Source of the DNA: Brienomyrus brachyistius
Taxonomy: Eukaryota > Chordata > Actinopteri > Osteoglossiformes > Mormyridae
DNA: 64,000 nt
Direction of reading: 5' to 3'
NCBI RefSeq assembly: GCF_023856365.1
Contig: NC_064539.1
Location: 13,777,519 to 13,841,518 of the forward strand
Part shown: one piece after another, positions 1 through 18,169 of the stretch
How positions within the stretch are numbered: position 1 is the first letter of the stretch
Layout: each line of letters opens with the position of its first letter
The notes under the pieces: generated by a model
What the model was told of the DNA's origin: nothing
The model's input: the letters and a program-made list of their open reading frames with translations, nothing else
Database searches by the model: none
Position numbers and translations under genes: made by a program

Positions 1-52
1 CATACATACATGCACAGAGAAACATGTTTACAGATGTATTTATACCTTCTTA

Positions 53-8500
<8,448 letters not shown>

Positions 8501-10644
8501 TATTACTAGGCTAATTTTAAGCTTTTCAATGTAAAGCTTGTTTTAACAGCCGCTGAGTTTCCCTATCTGTCCATACACACTTCCTACTCTTCCGTCACGT
8601 TCCAAGGTAAATTGCAGCAAAGTAATTAACTGCTGTCTTAGTGGCGTAAATTAACAATCGCGGTTTTAAGACGTACAGGACAATACCTAACCTCGACTAC
8701 AAGCCTTTTATACAAGACGATAATCAATTTAGATCCGTGGGCAGCCCGAGTAACATGCTACCAGATCATTCCGATTGCGTTTGGTTTCCCTCGTCCTCGG
8801 ACTGAAACTACAGCTCCTAACATCACCGCCTGTTTAATTTACTGTTTAAAAAGACCCTGCATTTAATTATCGTTATATCGTACGGAAATTATTTTAAAAC
8901 GTAACTGATCAGACTAACGAGCAGCTTCGACATAAAAGGAACATAATTTAACACAATTTCAGTTATAGTGTCAGTCAACGCGTGGAGTACAATCCAGAAC
9001 AATTAGAAGATGCAGCCCTTTTTAAAATCCTAAGAGAATGAATACCATGCCCTGTCAGCTTAAGTTATTTATTACTGTTTATAATAGACAATGTATTGAG
9101 TTCGCATGCTGTGGGGCAAAATCTGTAATACTGAAAGTGCCACTGCCCTGGTCCCCCCTTCGAAGTTCATGCAGATCTGACATCGCACAGCTTTTCTTTT
9201 CCCCACACTACACGTGCTGCTTTTACTATCGAATCCTTTTTGTCGCGTTTCAAATAGGGAATCACGGAACCCTCTGTACAAGATTTTTCCTGAAGGCATC
9301 TACGTAGCTAAAAGATACAGATTTATCGGACTGAATATATTATTTCATTCCAATTCCTCCACGTGTTTCGTAATTGAAGATTTCTAAATGAAGAAACCAA
9401 TACAAACAGCAGAGACATGTTGAAGTGCTTAGTAGGAGAACCATTTGCCCTTCGTTGGTTGTACACGTGCAAAGTTCACTTCATTCTTGTGTTATGTTAT
9501 ATTGTTTGCTGGGCATTTACTCTGTTATGACAATTAGTAATCATTAATACTCATTATTTAACATTTTCTTATTATTACTGTTGTTATTATTATTATTGTA
9601 GTTAACCCCTACATTATTTGAAACTACAGACTTGTCATAGATTTGCAGTAAATAATGTCACGTAAATTAAGTATTGATACTTTACAAAATGCAAGACTAT
9701 GTTTTCAGCCATACCTTCAGGTAGTTCTCAGGGTAGTTGGTATGCTTGTGGAAATTATTAGCCTTTGTCTTTATTAATACATTATGGATGCATATCATCA
9801 GACTAATTAAAATTGACACTGTAAGACCTTACAAGGGCTTGCATGATTTGTCACCTCCAGAAAACCATAATGTGCTTTGATGATTAATTTTCTTGTTACT
9901 GTATAGGGGTTGATGAAGATCTGTTTAGCTTTCAGGGTGTGCTGTGTTACACTGTCAGATTTAATTAATGTTGGGATATTCAGCTATCCTTGTTGTTCTG
10001 AGTGATTTTGTTTCAGAGCAAGATACACATTATTATTGTGTTAAACTGTAAATGTCATACTTATATTCTATTCACATCCATCTTTCATGGGGGGGTTGGG
10101 GGTTGGATCCTATCCTGGAGCAGCACTGGGCTCAAGGCTGGGGAACAGCATATACACAATGTCATTGTCTTCCCATCATTGCCGGAATCAAAACAAACCC
10201 AAACCAAGAAAATCACAGCATTCTATTTAACAGTAAACATTACAACATTTTCAACACAATCTTCTCCCTTTGGAACCAGGTTATTGTAATGTCTGTTTAA
10301 TGGCTGGTATGACTGATTCGGACATTTGCATTCAACATACAGCCCCTCTAGGTAATGTCTAGAAAAGTTCTGGGTGGCAGTGCAGGAAAAAGGCTTATAT
10401 TTGTACGGTATGAAAGTCATTTTGTGCCACTTATGTTAACTTATGCCAGTCATTTCTGTATTTCCATTTCTTCTTACAAGAAATATATTTATGTATGTTC
10501 AAATCAATATACAGTGAGAAAAATACATTTTGTTTAGTTTTGGTGCTTTTCAAGGATGTAAATGAAAGAGTACTTCAATACAATAAGCACAGTAAAACTT
10601 GAAAACTTTTTTCATAATAATATCAGCAGTATATTGCACATACA

Positions 10645-10931
10645 GACGTTCCTCTATTTATGACTGAGATACGATCCGAACTGCCATCTGTAATTTGAAA
10701 TGTTCATAAGTCGTTATTCAACATCATTTTAAGGGTACACGCAAGTACAAAGAACTAGGATGCTGGGAGTACGCACGCTACGCTGCTGCTCGGCGGGAGT
10801 AGACGGAATTGGTGTGCCGAAAAAAAAAAGATGTTGCGGACAGGAAATGGGAGCCCAGTGAACACAATTTGGACTTACAGTCCTCTTTGTTCGTGTCTGA
10901 AAGTTCGTAAGTTGAAAGTAGAGGAATGGCT
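10645..10931. mobile_element. Candidate MITE with imperfect terminal inverted repeats
   Basis: The left end 'gacgttcctctatttatgac' is the imperfect reverse complement of the right end 'gttgaaagtagaggaatggc'. No coding capacity. Superfamily not determined. Confidence 0.45.
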
Positions 10932-11629
10932 CGCATATTTCAGGTAAAATATCCTGCTGCCACATTCTACATCATACAACATCTGTGTGTACTTCAACAG
11001 TTTAGACAGCACTGCTTATAAATCTAAACATAACTTAACACCTTTAAAGTATTTTACAAGTACTCTTACAAGTACTCAAAACGCTTTACATTTTTTTATA
11101 CCTCACATTCACACACCCATTTATACACCGGTGGCAGAGGCTGCACACCGGGAGCAATTTGGGTTCAGTGTCTTGCTCAAGGACACTTCGATGGGGTCAG
11201 GAACAATAGCACTACCTCCCGTGCCACCATCTTCCCCATAATTGTGTACTTGACTAATTAAACATACACATTTGAAATCTCTGTGAGTATGTATATGGTG
11301 AGGCAGAGAATACCACGCTATTCAAAATCTGGGAATATCAGGAGAAATTCTTCACCAGGAGCATGGATTGGGCCTGTCTAAGTATATGTATAAATTTTTC
11401 TTCACAGTTCATTCATACTATTCTTCACAGCTAATGGATAATATATGGGATTTCAACAAAATTCATGCGATTTTTCACAAACCTTTATTCATGCATGTAG
11501 TCTTTTGTATGTAGTTTAACATTACATTATGTATAAGTACATTTTTCATGCATATTAAACACATTAAGAAGGATTCTTTCACAATTGTATTTTCCAAGAA
11601 AATTATGTTCATGAAATTCCTGCAACCTT

Positions 11630-11635
11630 TTTATT
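11630..11635 (-). promoter_or_regulatory. anxa3: Candidate anxa3 polyadenylation signal
   Basis: AATAAA on the minus strand, about 290 nt past the anxa3 stop codon. Only the hexamer and its spacing support it. Confidence 0.35.
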
Positions 11636-11922
11636 TTTACTGCCATCTACTGGAAAAAATAACAGTCATGTTCCTTTACATTGCAACACATTGTGTGTTG
11701 TTCAATATAGTTATACATTCAATTCAGTTAATAAAGAATATTATGAATTCACATAATGAAATTTGCAATTTTAAGTTTGGTATATATACACACATAAAAA
11801 GACACGTGTGCACACTTTAGTGAATAGTTAATAAAACAGCAGCTGTTTAAATACTTCGTTATTGTTTCTACTGTTAAGTTAGTAGCTTGATGAAACGGCC
11901 CAGAATTTTCAACGCTTCACAG

Positions 11923-11979
11923 TTACTCTCCACCACAGATTTTCAGCAGAGTTTTGCGATATTCCCCAGAAGTTTCAGA
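11923..11979 (-). CDS. anxa3: anxa3 coding exon 13 (C-terminus and stop)
   Basis: Encodes [18 protein letters not shown] then TAA at 11925-11923. Confidence 0.95.
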   Translation of the reverse strand, partial: SETSGEYRKTLLKICGGE

Positions 11980-14900
11980 CTGAAATTCATGGAAAAGAAG
12001 TGAAAAATGATATATCCATCCCACTAATCCCTAAATACCCGCACTAACATAAATTAAAACAGAAAAATTAAAACATGTGATTTTGATGTTTGTACTTATG
12101 GATTTAATTTGATAAGATTAGTTGTACTCTGTTCTTAACTGACAAGCCACACCAGGCCATTTCCCATTCAAAAGGAAATGTTTAATCAAATTATTTAAAA
12201 TGGAGGGCTGCATAATCTGTTTTAAATCATAGTGAAGATTGTTTATTAGATTATTCTATGATTTATAGCAGAGCTGTTTTGTAATACTGTACTAGTCTGA
12301 TATATTATACACATTAATAAAACTCTGATGTTCTGGGGGAATATCTGACACCAGAATTCAGATTGAATTAGCAAGCAATTACTTATGAAGACATACCTCT
12401 AAAGCAGAGTGCAGTGAGTAGCCATACATTTTTTTGAACTCAGCCTTGATGTCCAGCATGTCAATCTCGGAGCGACTGACCATTATTCTCCGCAAAGTAG
12501 TGTCATCTGTCCCAAGACCCTACAAAACACCAGTAAATTAATACCAGTGCGTCAGCAATCTGTATAGATGATCCCCAAGATCAGAAACACCTAATCATGT
12601 GACAGGATGTAGCAACAATACCTCATAAAAGTCAAGAAGTTTCTGCATATGAGCTGAAAGGAGCATTGTATCACCTGTTATGTGCTTCGTAAAAGGCACC
12701 CACTGGCATGGGCAAATTTAAAGAGTGACTACAGAATGTGGCATTAACCTACCCACCTTCATGCATGTGTGGATTCTTTCAGCCAAGTAGGCTGGTACAC
12801 TTTTCACACATTTCACTGCAACCAGAAAAATTCACAATCAATCAGATATTATTCTGAACACATTACAGCAGAGATATGTAATCTTATCCGCAAAAGGCCG
12901 GTGTGTACAGTATGCAGGTTTTTGGGGTAACCTGTAGGTCAGGTGTGAGGACTCTTCAGTCAATCAGTCCTCTAATTAGTAATCTAAAACTCTCAGACAC
13001 CCTGGCCCTTTGCGGATAAGATTGGACACCCCTGCATTACAGTGATGACATACAGTACTTTGCAAAAGTCTTGCAAAATCAAGCTTCTTATCCGGGTAGT
13101 ATATTTGCTCAGAAAAAAATTAACAAAATTAACAATAACACAATGAAAAGTAACCTGCATTTCTTCTGCTCTTCAAAAAGTTACTTTTATCTTGCTGGAC
13201 GGCTAGATAAACACGGCTTCAGTTCCCAAGCCTCTCCTCAGGGGCACCCCAGCCTTCCATGTATTTGTTAAGTTTCACCACCAACTCACTTAACTTAATT
13301 AGATGATAACTCAATGAGGTATTGATTACCCAAACAAGGTTGGGGTAGTAGCCAAGTCAAAAAATAAGTTTTGTTTTGTGCGGTGGCTGCAAATTCCAGG
13401 GTAAATTTAGGAATGGTTTTGAAATGGCTAAGCTGACACACTTTGACAGACATAATATCATAGTTTTACACCAAAATGAAGATCATTAAAAGATCTTTTT
13501 CTTTGACTGCCTAGGACAGGGGTCAGTAACCTGCGGCTCTTTTCATAACAATAGACAAATTCACATTTTCATGTCTTATATTATGATAATCCATCCATCC
13601 ATCCATTTTCCAAACCGCTTATTCTACTGGGTCGCGGGGAGTCCGGAGCCTATCCCGGAAGCAATGGGCACGAGGCAGGGAACAACCCAGGATGGGGGGC
13701 CAGCCCATCGCAGAGCACACTCACACACCATTCACTCACACATGCACTCCTATGGGTAATTTAGCAAGCCCAATTAGCCTCAGCATGTTTTTGGACTGTG
13801 GGGGGAAACCGGAGTACCCGGAGGAAACCCCACGACAACATGGGGAGAACATGCAAACTCCACACACACGTGACCCAGGCGGAGACTTGAATCTGGGTCC
13901 CAGAGGTGTGAGGCCACAGTGCTAACCACTGCACCACCATGCCGCCCCTATTATGATAATACTTTTGTAAAGATAAATCATTTATTTATGGGTTAATATT
14001 ACTATTTTTCATTTAGATATTTCTTTAGCTATATGTGAATGAGGCAGTCCGTCACACACTTCTGTTACGTCTTAACTGCATAATTTACATCTTCCTCAAT
14101 GTCATTCGCTAAAACGAGATGCACTGTCTGGTTAATTTGTATGCTTTCCGGAGTTTTCTTAAGCCCCTGAGATTGGATGTACGCTTCAACGTTTATTGGG
14201 ATTTCTAAATCTTTCATATACTTTTTGTAGTAAATCATCACCCCACCTTCCCAGGTCTTTGTAAAAATTATTATATTTTCACCGATTTACATATTATAGC
14301 CAGCTGAGTTTGGAGTGGTGAGGATATTTTGCACTCCTTGGCCAGCAGAGTTACAGCACTGAAGTGGAGAGCGAAGAGCAGACAACTGTAGTGCCAAACG
14401 AAAGGAGGGAAAAGGGTAAAGACTATTGCTACAGAACTAATCAGTGTTGTATTGTTAGTCATCTTTGCGCTGTTACGCGTTCGAGTGATTTAAACCTGAG
14501 ATGCCCCCCCAAAAATTAGTTTTGCTATAATAGTATTTAAACTTTTGTTTTTGTGTTAAATGCATATATACACATGTCACATTTAAAAAATTGTATCTCA
14601 ATCCCCTTCTTTACCCATTGTGGCTCTTTGTAAATCTTAGGTTAGACATTTAAGAGAAAATTGCTCTTTGCTTTAAAAAGGTTGCCGACCTCTGGCCTAG
14701 AACTTTTGCATAGTACTGTATTAACCATTAAAGCTTTCTGTTATATAAATGCACACATTATAATTCAACTATATCAACTATATTAGGGGTACCATGATCT
14801 ACATGGTTCTTCTATCCAGACAATGCTCACTAGATGCATGCAAAAATGTGAATTTTGTCACAATTGTTAAATAAATACCTATGGCCACCAGCAGATCTTC

Positions 14901-17900
14901 TAAATGTCCAGACATTTCACTTTCAATGCTCTCTTGCAGTGTCTTTCCACTGATGTTCTTATATTCAATCAAAACTAGAACACAGGAGAAATTTTTAGAA
15001 ACATTTGAAACGACAAAAAGACACAGACAATCTTAAAGGTGTGGTGAGGGCAGACAGCTCACCTTGCCTCAGTTGAGCTAAGCTTCGGTGGCACAAAATA
15101 TCGATAAATTTGTTTTCGTCTGTCCCCCATCTCTTCTCTCCTGCCTCATACAGAACCTTGTTGTGTTAAAAGAAAAAAATGCACATAATTCTGTAATAAT
15201 ACTGTGAACTGTCAATTCATCCAAAAACCACACCTGGGTTACTAACAGGAAATTTGGGCAATCCTCTTACTTGATAAAATTGGTATTATGAATATATTTA
15301 ATAGATTAATCAAATATTTAAAACAACGAGGAATACATATTTTAGCATGGTGTTTCGATGCCAGGAATGACCGCAATTTGTAGACTACATATACTCAGCT
15401 CTCAACAGATCTCAAGCTAAAATTAATATAGATCATGTAAGCTACTAAAATGGTTTGGAAAATAAAAAGCCAGGTTTCCATTCAAGATGTATATACCTTG
15501 GTTTTCTTTTGATATGTCAGAAAAGGTTCAATGAATGGAAAAAAGATTAACATGATTCACATCTAAAACAAGAAGGAAAGTAAAAACAGGAAAACTATTA
15601 CAAAACATTGTTACAAAGAAAGAGGTGTAACAGGAAGTACCAAATAATCAGCCCACCCAGCATACCTTGGCTTCCTGTCTGGCTTTTCCCACATCTACAG
15701 TAGTGCTGTCCTCCCTTGTTGCCTATAATAATAAATAATAATAACCTCTGCACATTACAGATCAATGGTTAACACCTAAAACTGTTTCACAAAATACCAC
15801 CAAAACGCACCTCAGCCAAAGTGAGGAGTGCCTTGCCGTAATCCCCTGAGACTTCCTTCTTGAGGTCAAGTGTTACTTTCTTCCCCGTTTCTGTGGAGGA
15901 ACAAGAAATACAAGAGGTACTGTAATGGCTTTGACTGGTTGGTTACTGAATAACGATAAAGTTAAACTGAATGAAAAAGAATGCTAACCTGCCAAATACG
16001 CATCCGAGAGGGCCTTTATTTGTTGGGTGGTTCTTGAAGCAAAGATTTCTATCAGAGCATTATCAGTCGTCCCAAGTCCCTGTTACACAGAAATAAATCA
16101 GAAGTCACTTCACCCACCCAGCTCTTCTTGCTCTTACTGCCACCTAAAAACAATGGCAAGGATGACAGGAAACAATCACTTTCTACAACCGCTTATCTAA
16201 TACAGAATTGCAGTGAGCCTGGAACCTCTCAAAGGAAACACAGACAGGAGGCGGGGACACCTTGGACCTTGCACATATATCATGGGCAATTCAGAGACAC
16301 CAATGCATCCACAGTGAATGTTCTTGGAGAGTGGGAGGAAAGCAGACTACCCAGCAGAATGTACGTACCTCATCGCCACACGCAGCCCAAGGCTGCTACC
16401 CACCAGGCAGCACTCAGACTGCAGATTTTCTGACATGCATGTTTTCCCAGGATGCAGAAGTAAATACAAGTGTGTGTGTGTGTATTTGTGTCTGTTTTTG
16501 TAATTATTACAATGTGGGGACCAGATTTCCCCAAAACGTGATAAAAACCAGTAACTTTTTACCTTGCAGGGATAAGTTTCTATATTCCCAGTTTGTGGTT
16601 TGTGTTTTCCAGGTTCAGTGCTTGTTAATTGTTCCATCTGTTGCTCATTGTCCTGCGCCCTGTGTCCTACATGATTGGTTGATTGGCTGATGGTCCTCAC
16701 CTTGCCCCTCTCATTATCCCAGTTGCCTTTCGTATTCAGGTGCCTGCCCCTGTTCAGATCTTTAGTCAGTCATTGTGTGGTTAGTTACTGTGTATTTATC
16801 TGGCTGTGTGTTGGAGATGCTGCTTGTTTTTATAATCCTGCTCCTTGTGTTACCCTGTTTCCTTATTATGTTACTTTAGGATTCTTGTAGTTAGTTTATG
16901 TTTTCCCTGTTTGTTTTTTTTGACTCCTCGTGGTCCTTTTATTTTATGCCTGTTCTTTTATGTGTGTTCTGTTTTTGTTTAACCCTTTTGTTACGGAGCT
17001 GCCAGTGGATCGTCACCCTCATTTCCGCCTACGCACTACTGCACTGTAACAATTACATAAATAAGTAATAAATAAGTAAATCTAGAAACCCACTTACTTT
17101 CATAGCCTTGATTACCTCCTGACTATCAAACACATTTGCCGGTGTGATAAGTGACAGTAGCAGGTCTTCGAAGTCCCCATGGGTGTCTCCTTGCAGGTCC
17201 TCTTTCAGGGTCTACAATGAGTAGGGCAGACACCTGTTATTCTAACACTCTAAACTGCTTTCAATATAATTCAAAGATTGAACAAAAAGCAACTTTACCC
17301 TCCCAGTTGCTTGATGATATGCTGCACATATCAGCTGACGCTGCTTATTTGTCCTCTCTGTTAAAATACTAATTATGGTCTTTTCATCTGTGCCTGAAGA
17401 AAAAATAGAAACATGAATTGATTTCGAAACACCTGGAGTACCTTAAGTATGAACCGTACTCAACCCTGATATATTGCTTTAAGTAATGTCATTTGTTTCA
17501 TTGCTTCATTTTAACAGATTGCTTTTTCAACATAATAAATAAATAGAATAAATTGTCAACAAGTCTGAACCCACGTATTACCGTTTTACAACATGTTTTG
17601 TACCATTATACTTCCCTAGACATATCTAAATATTTTCCCGTACAGATCGGCTTGCAATCTGGAAATAAAAAGAGCTGAGAGTTGTGTCTCAGTTTAAGAA
17701 ATAATTAGCTACGAAGAGCAGGAAAATAGGTATTTAAATGAATATTAAAATAACTCCCTGTATCAGATAACATCCTTACCAAGACCCTCAATAGCTTTCC
17801 TCAGAGCTGCAGCATCTTCACTTGCATTAAAGTTAGCCTTGTCTGTAATAGTCCCTCGATGTGCAGCCTAGAGGGAAAAAATAGTAGATAATCAACTTGT

Positions 17901-18169
17901 CTATGAAAATTAGTAGTAGCTCACAGGTTTACAGTCCAATGCATGACAGAATAAAAGCACCCCTACTGTAGCTGCTGGTTTGGTAGGAGAATCGAGGAGC
18001 AAGTCCAAGTCATTCTGAAATTCAAAGGCCGTTTTTACTTAAATCTCAATATAAAGCAAATATTTTGCATATCGGATGTATACGTTTCTAAATGTGTATG
18101 TATCTTTCCCAACAATTAGAAATATTTGGTGATAAGAAATTAAGTATACATTACCCATGTAGACGCCAT
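11923..18169 (-). CDS. anxa3: anxa3, annexin A3, complete coding sequence (13 exons)
   Basis: Joined exons give 1017 nt (338 codons plus stop) with every phase and GT-AG site consistent. Core exon lengths 88, 95, 114, 91, 80, 57, 94, 96, 59, 123 are the classical vertebrate annexin pattern. Four annexin repeats with type II Ca2+-site loops are visible: GLGTDEK (repeat I), GLGTTDN (II), RWGTDEN (III) and GLGTDDT (IV), each followed by the (S/T)G-acidic cap region. The protein ends LLKICGGE, like the human ANXA3 C-terminus. Annexins bind acidic phospholipids in a Ca2+-dependent way at the cytosolic face of membranes. The N-terminal tail starts MASTW, like human MASIW, but carries an additional 16-codon exon, so it is longer than the human protein (323 aa). 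Neighbours bmp2k and fras1 match the human locus, favouring A3 over other annexins. Confidence 0.95.
12397..12519 (-). CDS. anxa3: anxa3 coding exon 12 (repeat IV)
   Basis: Encodes [20 protein letters not shown] and [17 protein letters not shown]. 123 nt. Confidence 0.95.
12757..12815 (-). CDS. anxa3: anxa3 coding exon 11 (III-IV linker)
   Basis: Encodes [19 protein letters not shown]. 59 nt. Confidence 0.94.
12869..13034. mobile_element. hAT-like MITE with perfect 8-bp target duplication
   Basis: Terminal inverted repeats (CAGRG ... AATCTTATCCGCAAA) on both sides, 166 bp, flanked by CATTACAG at 12861-12868 and again at 13035-13042. An 8-bp duplication and CAGGG-type ends indicate the hAT superfamily. 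Confidence 0.85.
13517..14694. mobile_element. hAT-like element inserted in the Tc1-like element
   Basis: Ends CAGGGGTCAGTAACC and, inverted, CAGAGGTCGGCAACC. Flanked by gcctagga (13509-13516) and gcctagaa (14695-14702), a 7/8 target duplication. No intact transposase seen; possibly an internal-deletion derivative. Confidence 0.75.
13591..13948 (-). mobile_element. (ATGG)n-tailed retroposon, full copy with 12-bp target duplication
   Basis: 358 bp flanked by TATTATGATAAT at 13579-13590 and 13949-13960. The minus strand is the sense strand, ending in an ATGG tail. Internal blocks such as 'ctgggtcgcggg', 'ggagcctatcccggaag' and 'accggagtacccggaggaaa' recur at 63006-63354, 58728-58958, 41195-41510 and elsewhere. 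The long target duplication and simple-repeat tail indicate target-primed reverse transcription (SINE or short LINE end). Confidence 0.85.
14879..14974 (-). CDS. anxa3: anxa3 coding exon 10 (repeat III)
   Basis: Encodes [20 protein letters not shown] and [11 protein letters not shown]. 96 nt. The adjoining intron holds the nested transposon stack at 13053-14718. Confidence 0.94.
15063..15156 (-). CDS. anxa3: anxa3 coding exon 9 (repeat III)
   Basis: Encodes [20 protein letters not shown] and [12 protein letters not shown]. 94 nt. Confidence 0.94.
15666..15722 (-). CDS. anxa3: anxa3 coding exon 8 (II-III linker)
   Basis: Encodes [19 protein letters not shown], the linker between the two annexin halves. 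57 nt. Confidence 0.93.
15811..15890 (-). CDS. anxa3: anxa3 coding exon 7 (repeat II)
   Basis: Encodes [20 protein letters not shown] then LLTLAE. 80 nt. Confidence 0.94.
15989..16079 (-). CDS. anxa3: anxa3 coding exon 6 (repeat II)
   Basis: Encodes [20 protein letters not shown] and the following helix. 91 nt. Confidence 0.94.
16170..16440. repeat. Diverged copy of the (ATGG)n-tailed retroposon family
   Basis: Scattered matches in the same order ('aaccgcttatc', 'gggcaattcagagacacc', 'tcttggagagtgggaggaa'). Old, ends uncertain. Followed by a short GT microsatellite near 16471-16482. Confidence 0.4.
16590..17050 (+). repeat. LTR-like repeat, second copy
   Basis: Same block order as 2511-3414, including 'ttcttgtagttagt', 'gtggtccttt', 'gagctgccag.ggatc.tcacc' and a terminal GTAACA. 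Lies in the anxa3 intron between exons 5 and 6. Confidence 0.5.
17098..17211 (-). CDS. anxa3: anxa3 coding exon 5 (repeat I end / II start)
   Basis: Encodes [20 protein letters not shown] and the linker to repeat II ending IKAMK. 114 nt, donor GTAAGT. Confidence 0.94.
17299..17393 (-). CDS. anxa3: anxa3 coding exon 4 (repeat I)
   Basis: Encodes [19 protein letters not shown] and [12 protein letters not shown]. 95 nt, canonical splice sites. Confidence 0.94.
17780..17867 (-). CDS. anxa3: anxa3 coding exon 3
   Basis: Encodes [18 protein letters not shown] and the first helix of repeat I, ending in the GLG of the Ca2+ loop. 88 nt as in other annexins. Confidence 0.93.
17967..18014 (-). CDS. 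anxa3: anxa3 coding exon 2 (N-terminal tail)
   Basis: Encodes [16 protein letters not shown], phase 0 at both ends, acceptor TTTCAG, donor GTAGGG. Absent from the human protein, and could be skipped without a frameshift. Confidence 0.75.
18155..18169 (-). CDS. anxa3: anxa3 coding exon 1 (MASTW)
   Basis: Five codons from the ATG at 18169, donor GTAATG. Corresponds to the human N-terminus MASIW. Untranslated 5' exons are not identified. Confidence 0.85.

Larger units (their letters stand above)
8501..11922. other. Intergenic region between anxa3 3' end and bmp2k start
   Basis: No exon recognised. The bmp2k promoter and 5' UTR should lie just above 8500. A retroposon scrap lies at about 10080-10165, a candidate MITE at 10645-10931 and a fish repeat fragment at 11130-11235. 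The rest is AT-rich sequence without recognisable features. Confidence 0.6.
13053..14718. mobile_element. Non-autonomous Tc1/mariner-like element (outer element of a nest)
   Basis: The left end 'cagtactttgcaaaagtctt' and the right end 'aacttttgcatagtactg' are inverted repeats, flanked by TA at 13051-13052 and 14719-14720. The inner host sequence resembles the second copy at 38517-39599. No transposase. Interrupted by the hAT-like element at 13517-14694. Confidence 0.75.

Noticed and set aside
9038..9307. Opposed 75-89-codon frames upstream of bmp2k
   Set aside because: No similarity to any family I recognise and no splice context; probably chance.
16128..16700. Open frames of 101-142 codons on both strands
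   Set aside because: They run through an old retroposon copy and a GT microsatellite, with no protein-family similarity.
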